64,000 bases of DNA from Chloroflexota bacterium (lineage in GTDB: Bacteria; Chloroflexota; Anaerolineae; Aggregatilineales; Phototrophicaceae): positions 1 through 64,000 of the forward strand of contig JAPPEU010000061.1 of NCBI GenBank assembly GCA_028875245.1, written 5' to 3'. Positions within the stretch are counted from its first letter, which is position 1; each line of letters starts with the position of its first letter. Under the pieces are notes generated by a model, which was given only the letters and a program-made list of their open reading frames with translations, searched no databases and was not told where the DNA came from. A program made the position numbers and the translations under genes. Shown piece after piece: positions 42,077 through 53,147 of the stretch.

Positions 42077-43407
42077 GCGGCATCGCCTTGATTTTGGCCG
42101 GGCACGGTTCGCATGTCAGCGCTAATACCGCTGGCGTCGTCTGGGCTTATGTGGATCGTCTGCGCAGTTGGGGCGCCGCCGACGAGATCACGGCCTGCTT
42201 TTGGAAGGAAGCGCCCGCATTCTCACAAGTGCTGGACACTGTTCTGGCGGATGATGTCGTCATCGTGCCCGTCTTCACCGCCCGCGGTTATTTCACGAGC
42301 GAAGTCATACCGATCGAGCTGGGCCTTGACGGCAACGCGAGCGAACACAATGGCAAGCGGATTCAATTGACGCGGCCAATCGGCGAACACCCGCGCTTGC
42401 GGTCGATTGTCGACAACCGCCTGCGCGAGACGATCGAAGAATATGAGCTGCCGCCAGCCGACACCGCCGTTGCCATCATCGGGCATGGCACGCGCCGTCA
42501 TCGTGGCAGCCGCGATACCGCGCGCGAGCAGGCGCTGCGCATCCGCCGACTAAATTGGTTCCGCGAAGTGGTCGATGTCTACCTCGATGATGAGCCGGCC
42601 ATTCCCAGCGTATACCGAGACACGCGCGCGGCCAACATCATCGCCTTGCCTTATTTCCTGGCCGATGGCTCGCATGTGCGCCAGGACCTGCCACGCGCCC
42701 TCGGCATTTCAGACTTGGACGCGGCAAACTGCGTCAATGGCAGGCGCGTCTTCTACTGTGAACCGGTTGGCTCGCACGAGTCAATCTGCCAGGCAATCCT
42801 TGACCTGGCGCGCGAGGCCGGCCTGCCATTTGCAGAGCGCAAGCCCCCAAGCGCCTGGAGGGGCTTCCCCATTGCTGGACGAAGCGCCTTGCTGCATACT
42901 TTGGCCAGGCAGAAGACATTGCAATTTGGCCAGGTGAAGGTCGATCGCCGGCGCGTCTGGCACAGCGACAACAGGACCGAGGGCAAGACTTTCACATCGC
43001 CGGCGGCGCTGCGGGCTTTCCTGCGTGATGATCCCTTCCGCCCGCTGGCGACGAGCGCCGATCTGCCGGCCGGTTGGCAGGTTCCCTTGGACGCGCCGGA
43101 ACAAGCCCATGCCGTGCTCGAGACTCTTTATCCCGGTCTGATCGCGGATTGGGCGGCGAGCAAGCGCGGCGCGCTGAAGACAGACGCGCTGAAAGCAATT
43201 GGAAAGCGACAGAACGGACTGTTTCAGGACATCCACCGGCTGCCCGTAAACGTAATAAAAATGGCGCTCGACAAGGTCTGCGGCGGCTGCGTCCGAAGGC
43301 CGACCTGGTGGCCCGACGCGGCCCAGGCGGGGAAAGACCTGCCCTGCCGCTCGGCTTGCAATCTGTGGCTGTCAACCGCGCGTCAGATGGGAGAGGCCAA
43401 ACTATGA
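42073..43407 (+). CDS. Sirohydrochlorin chelatase (CbiX/SirB) with a C-terminal Fe-S domain
   Basis: 444 aa. Two CbiX halves: residues 1-125 (LILAGHGSHVSANTAGVVWA, His in GHGSH) and 130-260 (AVAIIGHGTRRHRGSRDT; ALPYFLADGSHVRQDLP). The C-terminal ~180 residues resemble DR2241-type proteins and hold four Cys, VCGGCVRRPTWW ... LPCRSACNLW, likely a [4Fe-4S] site. Inserts Fe2+ (or Co2+) into sirohydrochlorin. Between the precorrin-2 dehydrogenase and SUMT genes, with 4-base overlaps on both sides. Confidence 0.85.
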   Translation: MSGIALILAGHGSHVSANTAGVVWAYVDRLRSWGAADEITACFWKEAPAFSQVLDTVLADDVVIVPVFTARGYFTSEVIPIELGLDGNASEHNGKRIQLTRPIGEHPRLRSIVDNRLRETIEEYELPPADTAVAIIGHGTRRHRGSRDTAREQALRIRRLNWFREVVDVYLDDEPAIPSVYRDTRAANIIALPYFLADGSHVRQDLPRALGISDLDAANCVNGRRVFYCEPVGSHESICQAILDLAREAGLPFAERKPPSAWRGFPIAGRSALLHTLARQKTLQFGQVKVDRRRVWHSDNRTEGKTFTSPAALRAFLRDDPFRPLATSADLPAGWQVPLDAPEQAHAVLETLYPGLIADWAASKRGALKTDALKAIGKRQNGLFQDIHRLPVNVIKMALDKVCGGCVRRPTWWPDAAQAGKDLPCRSACNLWLSTARQMGEAKL

Positions 43408-44204
43408 CCCCAGGCACGGTTTACTTGGTCGGCGCCGGCCCGGGCGATCCCGACCTGATCACTTTGAAGGGTCTGCGGCTTTTGCGGACGGCTGATGTTG
43501 TCATCTACGATCGCCTGATTCCACATCAGCTGCTCGCCGAGGCGCGCCCCGACGCGGAATTGATTGACGCGGGCAAACAGCCAAGCCGTCACCGCCTGGC
43601 GCAAGCGGAAATCAATTCAATCCTGACAGACCGCGCGCTCGCGGGATATGATGTCCTCCGGCTCAAAGGCGGCGATCCGCTGATCTTCGGCCGTGGCGGT
43701 GAAGAAGCGCTCGTCTGCCGCGACTATGCGATTCCCTTTGAGATAGTGCCCGGCGTTTCCAGCGCCACCGCCGCGCCAGCCTATGCCGGCATTCCCTTGA
43801 CCCACCGCCATGTGAGCAGCAGCTTCACCGTCATCACCGGCCATGAAGACCCAACGAAGCCCGAAAGCAGCATCAACTACCGGGCGCTGGCGAAAATTGG
43901 CGGCACGCTCGTCATCATGATGGGCGTCAAACGGCTGGCGGAAATCACGGCGCAATTGCGGGCCCATGGCATGAAGGGCGATACGCCGGCCGCCATCATC
44001 GAAGCCGGCTCAACCCCGCGCCAGCGCGCCCTTGTTGGCGACGTCAACACAATTGCGGACATCGCCCGCGCGAATGATGTCCGGCCGCCGGCGATCACTG
44101 TCATCGGCGATGTCGTGCGCCTGCGTGAACTAGGGGTCGCCTGGTTCGACCTGCTGCCGGAGGCTGCCCTGCTAGCGACGATGGCGCCGGCCATGCTGCC
44201 TTGA
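43404..44204 (+). CDS. cobA: Uroporphyrinogen-III C-methyltransferase (SUMT)
   Basis: 266 aa from ATG 43404 (overlaps the upstream stop). GTVYLVGAGPGDPDLITLKGLRLL is the N-terminal SAM motif; VIYDRLI, LRLKGGDPLIFGRGGEEA and VPGVSSATAAPAYAGIPLTHR are family signatures, and VIMMGVKRLAEI follows. It methylates uroporphyrinogen III at C2 and C7 to make precorrin-2, the first siroheme step. The C-terminal ~30 residues are an extra tail. Confidence 0.94.
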   Translation: MTPGTVYLVGAGPGDPDLITLKGLRLLRTADVVIYDRLIPHQLLAEARPDAELIDAGKQPSRHRLAQAEINSILTDRALAGYDVLRLKGGDPLIFGRGGEEALVCRDYAIPFEIVPGVSSATAAPAYAGIPLTHRHVSSSFTVITGHEDPTKPESSINYRALAKIGGTLVIMMGVKRLAEITAQLRAHGMKGDTPAAIIEAGSTPRQRALVGDVNTIADIARANDVRPPAITVIGDVVRLRELGVAWFDLLPEAALLATMAPAMLP

Positions 44205-44258
44205 AGACTGAATCTCGGAAAGATGAACCGCTGACAAGCGCTTGTGAAAGGAATCGAC

Positions 44259-46505
<2,247 letters not shown>

Positions 46506-46522
46506 GCCCTTATCCACTTTCT

Positions 46523-46597
46523 CTAGGGGCGACATATCATGTCGTCCGCCGAAACGTGAACAAACTGCTGATGGGGGGCGATCCCCGGGTCGCCTGC
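46523..46597. repeat. REP-like palindromes
   Basis: CTAGGGGCGACATATCATGT plus CGTCCGCC (46523-46550) and GGGGGCGATCCCCGGGTCG plus CCTGCC (46574-46597), two degenerate members in the 112-base gap. Confidence 0.6.
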
Positions 46598-46617
46598 CGA
46601 CTCAATGCGAGGACTCC

Positions 46618-47178
46618 ATGACAATCGTACCAAAGCGGCTTGGCGTCAAATTCAACCTCAAGCGGCAGCCAGCGCTGCAACCGGATGACATCCTGCCCAT
46701 CTTCCAGCGCTGGATTCAAGACCACAGCGTCGGCGGCATGCTCATTGATGTCATCGATTACAAACATGTGCCCGAAGGGCCCGGCATCGTCCTCATCGCC
46801 GATGAAGCCGACTTCGCATACGACCTCGCCGATGGCCAAATCGGCTTGCACTACGTGCGCAAGCGGGACTTGCCGGATGATCTCGAAAGCGCGCTGCGGC
46901 TCTGTTTCAGCCGCGCCCTGGAGGCGGCCCGCGCTCTGGAAGCGGAAGCGCCCGACGATCTCTTATTCGATTACGGCTGCGCCAAAATCAGCTTCCTCGA
47001 TCGCATGCGCTATCGCAATACACCCGAGACTTTCGAGAATGTGCGCGCGGAAATGACAGAAATCCTGAGCGACATCTTCAGCGCCAGCGTCACGCTCGCG
47101 CGCGCCTACGATGATCCGCGATCGCTCTTCGCCCTGCATTGCCGGGTCGGTGGCGGCGACTTCAACATACAATCGTAA
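46618..47178 (+). CDS. Conserved hypothetical protein
   Basis: 186 aa from ATG 46618. No family recognised with certainty. N-terminus GVKFNLKRQPALQPDDILPIFQRWIQD; middle IDVIDYKHVPEGPGIVLIADEADFAYDL and GQIGLHYVRKRDLPDDLE; then helices rich in Arg/Glu/Ala (CFSRALEAARALE). The pattern recalls small cytosolic proteins found next to photosynthesis or sulfur genes in other bacteria, but no function is claimed. No signal or membrane segment. Downstream of sulfite reductase but separated by repeats, so probably its own unit. Confidence 0.65.
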   Translation: MTIVPKRLGVKFNLKRQPALQPDDILPIFQRWIQDHSVGGMLIDVIDYKHVPEGPGIVLIADEADFAYDLADGQIGLHYVRKRDLPDDLESALRLCFSRALEAARALEAEAPDDLLFDYGCAKISFLDRMRYRNTPETFENVRAEMTEILSDIFSASVTLARAYDDPRSLFALHCRVGGGDFNIQS

Positions 47179-47274
47179 AGCCCCAGGCAATTTTTCCGCG
47201 GCGCCTCTGTGCCTCGCAGACAAATTCGGTTATATTCTTAGGCGTTCAATTTATCGCACTGAGAAAGCCAGAAT

Positions 47275-48456
47275 ATGACCGCATTCAATTTCGACGAGAT
47301 AATCGACCGCAGCGGGCATCACAGCGCCAAATGGGGAGCGGTGGCTGAAGGCTGCCTGCCGATGTGGGTGGCGGACATGGACTTTCGCTCGCCGCCTGCC
47401 GCCATCGACGCCATGATCGAGCGCGCCCGGCACGGCGTCTTCGGTTACACGCTGGACCCGCCCCAACTGAAAGAAGCCGTCGTCGAGCGCATGGAGCGGC
47501 TCTACAACTGGCGGATTAGGCCGGAGGATGTTCTATTCTCGCCCGGGCTGGTGCTGGCGCTCTGCGCAACCTGCAGCGGCTTTGGCAAACCCGGCGATAC
47601 GGTGCTGATACAGACGCCGGTTTATGGCTCCTTCTTCAAAGCCATCCGCGCCAATCGGAAACTCGTCGGCAATATCGAAATGGAATATATCGCCGATGAT
47701 GCCCACAGCTTCCATTACGAAAATGACTACGACATATTCGAAATGATCGCGCGCGACCCGCGAGCGTCGATCCACCTGCAGTGCAATCCACAGAATCCGG
47801 CCGGCTTCGTGTATTCGCCGAGCGAGTTGGAACGCGTTGCCGAGATCTGCCTGCGACACAAGCTGCTGATTGTCGCCGACGAGATTCACTCCGACCTCAT
47901 CCTCGAAGGCGAGCACATCCCCATCGCGGCGCTGTCGGAGGAAATCGCGCAGAGCACGCTGACGATGATCGCGCCCAGCAAGACCTTCAATCTGGCCGGC
48001 ATGGCCTGCTCGGTGCTGATCGCGCAGAACAAGGAGATCCGCGAAACGATGGCGGCCGCCCTGCAGAGCATCAGCGCCCACGTCAACATCATGGGCTACG
48101 AGGCGGCTTACGGCGCTTACACCGGCGGCGAAGAATGGCTGCGGCAATTGCTGCTCTACCTCAAGGACAATCGCGATTTTGCCATCGACTATATTCGGCA
48201 GCATTTGCCACAGATCAAGACGACGATTCCAACATCCACCTACCTGCTCTGGATGGACATGCGGGACCTGCCGATCGATGGCGATCTGATAACTTTCTGC
48301 CAGGAAACGGCCGGCGTCGCCCTCACTCCCGGCCCCTTCTTTGGCGATGCCTTCGACGGTTTCGTGCGTTTGAATTTCGGCTGCCCGCGCGCCACGTTGC
48401 TGCAGGGTCTCGAACGGCTGCGCGCGGCGGTGGATCAACTGGCGCTGCCGGTCTGA
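47275..48456 (+). CDS. MalY/PatB-type aminotransferase (cystathionine beta-lyase-like)
   Basis: 393 aa, fold-type I PLP enzyme. NFDEIIDRSGHHSAKWGAV and LPMWVADMDFRSPPAAIDAM are MalY/PatB markers; CNPQNPAGFVYSP has the Asn, VADEIHSDLIL the Asp, and APSKTFNLAGMACSVLIAQN the PLP-binding Lys; VRLNFGCPR at the end. It cleaves cystathionine or other C-S bonds, or transaminates. Near the sulfate-reduction operon, which fits sulfur amino-acid metabolism, though it has its own promoter region (TATATT at 47231). Confidence 0.92.
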   Translation: MTAFNFDEIIDRSGHHSAKWGAVAEGCLPMWVADMDFRSPPAAIDAMIERARHGVFGYTLDPPQLKEAVVERMERLYNWRIRPEDVLFSPGLVLALCATCSGFGKPGDTVLIQTPVYGSFFKAIRANRKLVGNIEMEYIADDAHSFHYENDYDIFEMIARDPRASIHLQCNPQNPAGFVYSPSELERVAEICLRHKLLIVADEIHSDLILEGEHIPIAALSEEIAQSTLTMIAPSKTFNLAGMACSVLIAQNKEIRETMAAALQSISAHVNIMGYEAAYGAYTGGEEWLRQLLLYLKDNRDFAIDYIRQHLPQIKTTIPTSTYLLWMDMRDLPIDGDLITFCQETAGVALTPGPFFGDAFDGFVRLNFGCPRATLLQGLERLRAAVDQLALPV

Positions 48457-48471
48457 TTGAAGGAAACCGCC

Positions 48472-49443
48472 ATGACGATACCCTTTTTGATCGACACCGA
48501 CGCCGGCTCCGATGACGCGGTCGCGATCCTGATGGCCCTGCGCCACCCCGAGATCGACGTCCGCGCCATCACGGTTGTCGCCGGCAACGTCCCGCTGGAT
48601 CAAGGCGTCGTCAACGCGCTCTACTTCACTGAACTCTGTGACGCCGACGTGCCCGTCTTCGCCGGGGCGGACCGACCGCTGCTGCGCGAATATGTCTCCG
48701 CCGATTGGTTTCACGGCGCTGACGGCTTGGGCGATTGGGGCGATCGCTATAAACCGCGGCGCTCGCGGGCGCAGGAAAGCCACGCTGTCGACGCCATCAT
48801 CGAGACAGCGCGCTCAACACCGGGCCTGGTCATCATCACGCTGGGCCCCTTGACTAATCTGGCGCTTGCGCTCCGTAAAGCGCCGGACATCGCGCCGCAA
48901 ATAGCGCGCTGCGTTGTGATGGGCGGGGCCGCCTGCACCAACGGCAATGTCACGCCCGCCGCCGAATACAATATCTGGTGTGACCCGGAAGCGGCCCGCA
49001 TCGTCTTCCGTTCGGGGCTGCCGCTCGAGATGGTGGGCTGGGAATTCAGCACCGGCGACTTCGTGCTCTCGCCGGCGGATATCGAAGCCATACGCGCGAT
49101 CAATACGCCCTATGCCGATTTCGCCATCGACTGCAACAGAAAAGGCATGATTGGCTACGAGATTCAAACCGGCGAGATCGGCATTTCCCTGCCTGATGGC
49201 GTGGCGATGGCCGCCGCCATTGATCCATCGATTTGCGCCTCCAAGAGCGCGCATTACGTCGATGTGGAATGCGACAGCGAATTGACCCGCGGCATGACCG
49301 TGGTCGACAAGCTCAACCTGGCGGAGGACGCGCGTAATGCGCCCGTCTGGCGCGAGCTGCTGGCGATCCCGAAAAAACCGTTGATCTGTTGGGATCTCGA
49401 TGCGGCGCGCTGGAAAGAATTGCTGTCCGAGCTTCTGAGCTAA
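48472..49443 (+). CDS. Nucleoside hydrolase (IunH family), second copy
   Basis: 323 aa from ATG 48472 (AAGGAA seven bases upstream). PFLIDTDAGSDDAVAILMAL (Ca2+ site), ITLGPLTNLALALRK, VVMGGAACTNGNVTPAAEYN, IWCDPEAARIVF and the C-terminal VDVECDSELTRGMTVVD. Paralog of 15476-16399. Hydrolyses nucleosides; with xpt (57549) this makes a purine-salvage set in the window. Confidence 0.92.
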   Translation: MTIPFLIDTDAGSDDAVAILMALRHPEIDVRAITVVAGNVPLDQGVVNALYFTELCDADVPVFAGADRPLLREYVSADWFHGADGLGDWGDRYKPRRSRAQESHAVDAIIETARSTPGLVIITLGPLTNLALALRKAPDIAPQIARCVVMGGAACTNGNVTPAAEYNIWCDPEAARIVFRSGLPLEMVGWEFSTGDFVLSPADIEAIRAINTPYADFAIDCNRKGMIGYEIQTGEIGISLPDGVAMAAAIDPSICASKSAHYVDVECDSELTRGMTVVDKLNLAEDARNAPVWRELLAIPKKPLICWDLDAARWKELLSELLS

Positions 49444-49517
49444 TCTGGGCGCCCCCGCGCAACTTTGCGCCGGCCCGCTGCGTATTCTGTGGTAGACAGG
49501 CCATTGGAGACAAAGTG

Positions 49518-49874
49518 ATGGATCACGAGCCGCAGAAACCGAAAAACCAACGCGACTGGGTCGAGGAGATGGAAGTCGCCGGCAACGAACTGGTCGATCG
49601 CGTCAAAGCCCTGGTCGCCGAAGGCAACGTCCGCCGCTTGATCATCCGCAACGCCAACAACGAGGTCTTGATTGAAGTGCCCCTGACCTCGGCAGTGGTC
49701 GTGGGCGGCGTCGCCACCTTGGTCAGCCCGGTGCTGGCGGCTCTGGGCGCGCTGGCGGCCCTCTTCGCAAAACTCAAACTCGATATCGTCCGCGCTGAAG
49801 ACATTGACGACGACGCCGAAACAATCATGATATCCGGCGACGACGTCACCGATGTCACGCCATCCGACGACTAG
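49518..49874 (+). CDS. DUF4342-family small protein
   Basis: 118 aa (ATG 49518; a GTG one codon upstream is possible). WVEEMEVAGNELVDRVKALVAEGNVRRLIIRNANNEVLIEVPL then a hydrophobic GG-rich stretch (VVVGGVATLVSPVLAALGALAALFAKL), an acidic tail. The arrangement (amphipathic helix, RRLIIRN, hydrophobic helix) is that of DUF4342. Role unknown; probably membrane-associated. Confidence 0.75.
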   Translation: MDHEPQKPKNQRDWVEEMEVAGNELVDRVKALVAEGNVRRLIIRNANNEVLIEVPLTSAVVVGGVATLVSPVLAALGALAALFAKLKLDIVRAEDIDDDAETIMISGDDVTDVTPSDD

Positions 49875-49957
49875 ACCCTGCCGCGCCGTTCAAGCAACGC
49901 GCTTGGATCTGCCTCTGCGTTCTCTTTGTTAAAAAATACTCTGCGCTCCTCTATCCC

Positions 49958-50149
49958 AGGGCGATCGCATCAAAATCATTGTGCCTCGTTCGCCACGTAA
50001 AAGTGTGAAATTGTAGGGGCGTTTCAGCGAGACGCCCGTGAAAATGGTCTGCGAATTGCGGGCGTTTCAGCGAGACGCCCCTACAGATTACGAAATGTGC
50101 GTGAAAACTGTCATATATCAGCGCCATTTCAATTTGATGCGATTGCCCT
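49958..50149. mobile_element. MITE-like element, copy 2 (192 bp)
   Basis: AGGGCGATCGCATCAAA (49958-49974) and TTTGATGCGATTGCCCT (50133-50149) are terminal inverted repeats with one mismatch; the same termini bound the 425-bp copy at 55932. Inside is a REP-like doublet (about 50014-50085, GTAGGGGCGTTTCAGCGAGA ... CGGGCGTTTCAGCGAGACG). No coding capacity. Confidence 0.7.
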
Positions 50150-50278
50150 GAGTCCAATCCCTTGACTGTGGGATTCGGCGCCGTCTTGGGATATACTATG
50201 CTAGTATCAACAGCATGAGAAAGTCGGGCTGGCGCGCCTTCAAACGCCAGCGCCGCAGATCCCAAACAGAGGTAAACC

Positions 50279-51403
50279 ATGATTGTTAGCGTACTCCAAG
50301 AAAACCTAGCGAAAAGCCTGAACATCGTCTCCAAAGCGGTTGACAGCAACCCGCCCTTGCCCGTGCTGGCCAACGTCCTGCTTGAGACGGAAGACTCGCG
50401 CCTCAAGATCTCCGCCACCAACCTCGAATTGAGCATCAGCGTCTGGATTGGCGCTAAAGTCGAGCAGACCGGCAGCATCACCCTGCCCGCCCGCACCTTC
50501 AGCGAATTGGTCAACAGCCTGTCGCCGGAACGCGTCGATCTGCGTCTTGACGCCGCCACCCACACCGTGCATCTTCGCTGCGGCGTGCAAACGTCGAACA
50601 TCCGCGGCATTGACGCCGACGAATTCCCGCCGATCAACCACAACGAAAATGCCGACCTGCAGGTCCAGGGCGAAACGCTGCGCGAGATGATCACGCAGAC
50701 GGCCTTCGCCGCCGCACGCGAGCAGAATCGCCCGATCCTCACCGGCGTGTACTTTCAGCTTGACGGGCAGACGCTGACCATGGCGGCCGCTGATGGCTAT
50801 CGCCTGGCGGTGCGCACCGCCGAGATCGAAGAAAAATTTGAGGAACGGCAGGATATGGTCGTGCCGGCGCAGACGATGAGCGAAGTCGCCCGCATCGTCG
50901 AAGACGACCAGGAGGTCGGCATCTCCCTGCCGACGCAACGCAACAGCATCACCTTCTTTGCGCCCAATGTGCTCGTATCCTCACAATTGCTGGAGGGGCG
51001 TTTTCCCGATTTCGCCTCCATCATCCCGCGCTCCTTCGTGACTTCAACCGTGATGTACACCAACGACTTGCTGCTGGTTTGCCAGCGCGCGGAGATATTC
51101 GCCCGCGACAACGCCAACAGCGCCAATCTGAGCGTCAAGCCGGCCATGAACCCGGGCGAGCCGGCCGAGGTCCTCATCGTGGGCAAGAGCGCCGAGCGCG
51201 GCGACAGCGAAGGCATGCTCGACGCCACGGCCGAAGGCGAATCGCTCGATATCTCTTTCAATATCCGCTATCTGATTGATGTCCTGCGCGTTATAAGCGA
51301 GGAGCGCGTCGTCTTCGAGAGCAACGGCCCGGAGAATCCCGGCGTGCTTAAGCCGGAAAACCGCGATGACTTCGTCCACGTCATCATGCCGATGAGCAAG
51401 TAG
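50279..51403 (+). CDS. dnaN: DNA polymerase III beta sliding clamp
   Basis: 374 aa. Three clamp domains: SVLQENLAKSLNIVSKAVDSNPPLPVLANVLLE (domain 1), ETLREMITQTAFAAAREQNRPILTGVYFQLDGQTLTMAAADGYRLAVR (domain 2), and domain 3 ending HVIMPM. Ring-shaped processivity factor. GAGGTAAACC precedes the ATG; a TATACT box lies at 50192. No dnaA nearby, so no origin is claimed here. Confidence 0.95.
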   Translation: MIVSVLQENLAKSLNIVSKAVDSNPPLPVLANVLLETEDSRLKISATNLELSISVWIGAKVEQTGSITLPARTFSELVNSLSPERVDLRLDAATHTVHLRCGVQTSNIRGIDADEFPPINHNENADLQVQGETLREMITQTAFAAAREQNRPILTGVYFQLDGQTLTMAAADGYRLAVRTAEIEEKFEERQDMVVPAQTMSEVARIVEDDQEVGISLPTQRNSITFFAPNVLVSSQLLEGRFPDFASIIPRSFVTSTVMYTNDLLLVCQRAEIFARDNANSANLSVKPAMNPGEPAEVLIVGKSAERGDSEGMLDATAEGESLDISFNIRYLIDVLRVISEERVVFESNGPENPGVLKPENRDDFVHVIMPMSK

Positions 51404-51430
51404 CGCCCCCCCCTTTTGGGGAACCATGCC

Positions 51431-51943
51431 ATGATCCAGCCGAAAAACGCGCGGCGCGTTCGCCCGAACATGCCCAACTACGGCGTCATGCCCGACGCGA
51501 CCGATGCCATGCTGAGCTGGGATTGGGTCGAGCGCCAGATGCATGAGGCGCGCAATTACTGGATATGCAGCGTATGCGCCGACGGCCGCCCGCACAGCGT
51601 GCCCGTTTGGGGCGCCTGGGTCGACGGCGTTCTCTACTTTGGCACGGACAGGCAGTCGGTCAAGGCGCGCAATATCGCGCGGGACAACCGCGTCGTTGTT
51701 CATCTCGACAGCGGCGAAGAGACTGTGATCATCGAAGGGGACATCGTCGAAGCGCAGATCCCGGAGACGCTTCTCAAGCGCATAAGCGAACGCTACATCG
51801 AAAAATACGCGCTCGATCCGAAATTGGATGATTCGGGCGATCTGCTGCTGCAACTGGCGCCGGCGAAAGTTATGGCCTGGCGCGAGCGCGATTATCCCGC
51901 CACCGCCACTTGCTGGCTCTTTGATGTTTGTGCTTTGAATTGA
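51431..51943 (+). CDS. Pyridoxamine-5'-phosphate-oxidase-like flavin/F420 protein
   Basis: 170 aa from ATG 51431 (a TTG-start form at 51416 is possible). Split-barrel: LSWDWVERQMHEARNYWICSVCADGRPHSVPVWGAWVDGVLYFGTDRQSVKARNIARDNRVVVHLDSG, then EGDIVEAQ and PAKVMAWRERDYPATATCWLFD. Binds FMN or F420; the substrate is not known. The last 52 bases overlap the end of the converging ARMT1-like gene. Confidence 0.85.
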   Translation: MIQPKNARRVRPNMPNYGVMPDATDAMLSWDWVERQMHEARNYWICSVCADGRPHSVPVWGAWVDGVLYFGTDRQSVKARNIARDNRVVVHLDSGEETVIIEGDIVEAQIPETLLKRISERYIEKYALDPKLDDSGDLLLQLAPAKVMAWRERDYPATATCWLFDVCALN

Positions 51944-53133
51944 ATCAATCCGCGCTTGCCATTGACGCGCCAATCGGGATCGATTCGCTCAAGCCGCGCG
52001 GCGGTTTCCGCGGAGGGCAAGCCCACGACCGGATCGCTTTTTAATGTGCGCAGGCAAAGCACCGGCGCGTCCAGATAATCCATCACCTGACTGAAGGGCG
52101 TATGCGCTGGCCAGAGGCAATCGCCCAGGGCCCGCCGATAATTGGCGTCGCCCTTGATGATCACGAGTCGAGCAATGTTAAGCCGATTTCTGAGGGACCA
52201 CGGCAAATCCCATAAGAAGCGGCTGCTGTTCCAATACAGCTGCGGCAGGAAACGCAAGCGCTCCGACGCCCAATAGGCGCGAAGGCGCTGAGCAAGCGCG
52301 GCCGCGCTTCCGCCACGTGCCCTCATTTCCGCCAGCATCATCCAGACATCGGCAGGCGTGGCGTCGCTGACAAACGTGGGATGCGCTTTCAGGCAGATGA
52401 CCACGCGCTCCGTCACATGACGCAGCAGACAATCGCTGAGGGCGAGGTCCAGCGCCAATTCGGAACCGGTGTTGTCCGCCACCAGGTAAATTGTGCCATC
52501 GCCATAAAACTGCCGGCTGTCCCCGGCGGATTCCGCTAGATAAGCCAGTAATTCCGCCCGCTCGTCCACCAGCAAATCATCTTCATCAATCCGCGTTCCC
52601 CGCTCCATTGAAGCGGCGTAGCTCAAATCAATGCGGTTCGCCCAGAGATCGAAAGCGACCAGGCGCCTCAACGCTTCCGCCGCGCTGTCGGTGGGCTCAG
52701 TTGCGTGATCCAGCAGAGCCCAAAGTCGCTCGCTATTCAGTTCTTCGCGCTTGACTGGCAGGAAGGGATCGCGACCGCTCTCCGACCAGCGCACGGCGTC
52801 GATCAAGCAGCGGTAGGCGTAGGTCTCGGCGAAAAACCACTCGACATTATGCCAGGTCGGCTCGGCATTCAAAATTTCTCGCTGTCGCCGCAGCGCGCCG
52901 GCCCAGTCGCTCGCATCGGGGGAGGACGCGTCGGGCAAGCCGTGGATGCGCCCGCCCGCCGCTATCTCGCCGCGCAACTGACTGAGGCGCTCTTTTATGC
53001 TCGCCGGATAATCACCGTTGGCGGCGATCGTCTGATCGATGATAGCCGGCAGCCGAACGCGCATCGTATTGTTGGCGAAGGCGTTGCTATCATCCGTGCG
53101 AATCGGCGGCGGACGCCCGGGCGGCTCCCTCAT
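51892..53133 (-). CDS. ARMT1-like (DUF89) metal-dependent damage-control phosphatase
   Basis: 413 aa from ATG 53133 (AGGTTG nine bases upstream; an upstream TTG exists). DUF89 signatures: YLVADNTGSELALDLALSD (metal ligands Asp, Asn), TFVSDATPADVW, VIIKGDANYRRALGD, FLWDLPW and APVLCLRTLKSDPVVGLP. Such enzymes remove phosphate from damaged or reactive sugar phosphates. 14-base gap to the AAA-R3H gene upstream; overlaps convergently with the flavin protein by 52 bases. Confidence 0.88.
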   Translation of the reverse strand: MREPPGRPPPIRTDDSNAFANNTMRVRLPAIIDQTIAANGDYPASIKERLSQLRGEIAAGGRIHGLPDASSPDASDWAGALRRQREILNAEPTWHNVEWFFAETYAYRCLIDAVRWSESGRDPFLPVKREELNSERLWALLDHATEPTDSAAEALRRLVAFDLWANRIDLSYAASMERGTRIDEDDLLVDERAELLAYLAESAGDSRQFYGDGTIYLVADNTGSELALDLALSDCLLRHVTERVVICLKAHPTFVSDATPADVWMMLAEMRARGGSAAALAQRLRAYWASERLRFLPQLYWNSSRFLWDLPWSLRNRLNIARLVIIKGDANYRRALGDCLWPAHTPFSQVMDYLDAPVLCLRTLKSDPVVGLPSAETAARLERIDPDWRVNGKRGLIQFKAQTSKSQQVAVAG

Positions 53134-53147
53134 TGCTGTCAACCTGG

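Noticed and set aside
50190..50202. TATACT before dnaN as a full promoter
   Set aside because: The -10 is good, but TTGACT at 50162 is 24 bases away, too far; no replacement -35 was found.
51408..51421. CCCC TTTT GGGG as a dnaN terminator
   Set aside because: The loop holds the T run and no T-tract follows the stem; GGGG more likely serves the next start codon.
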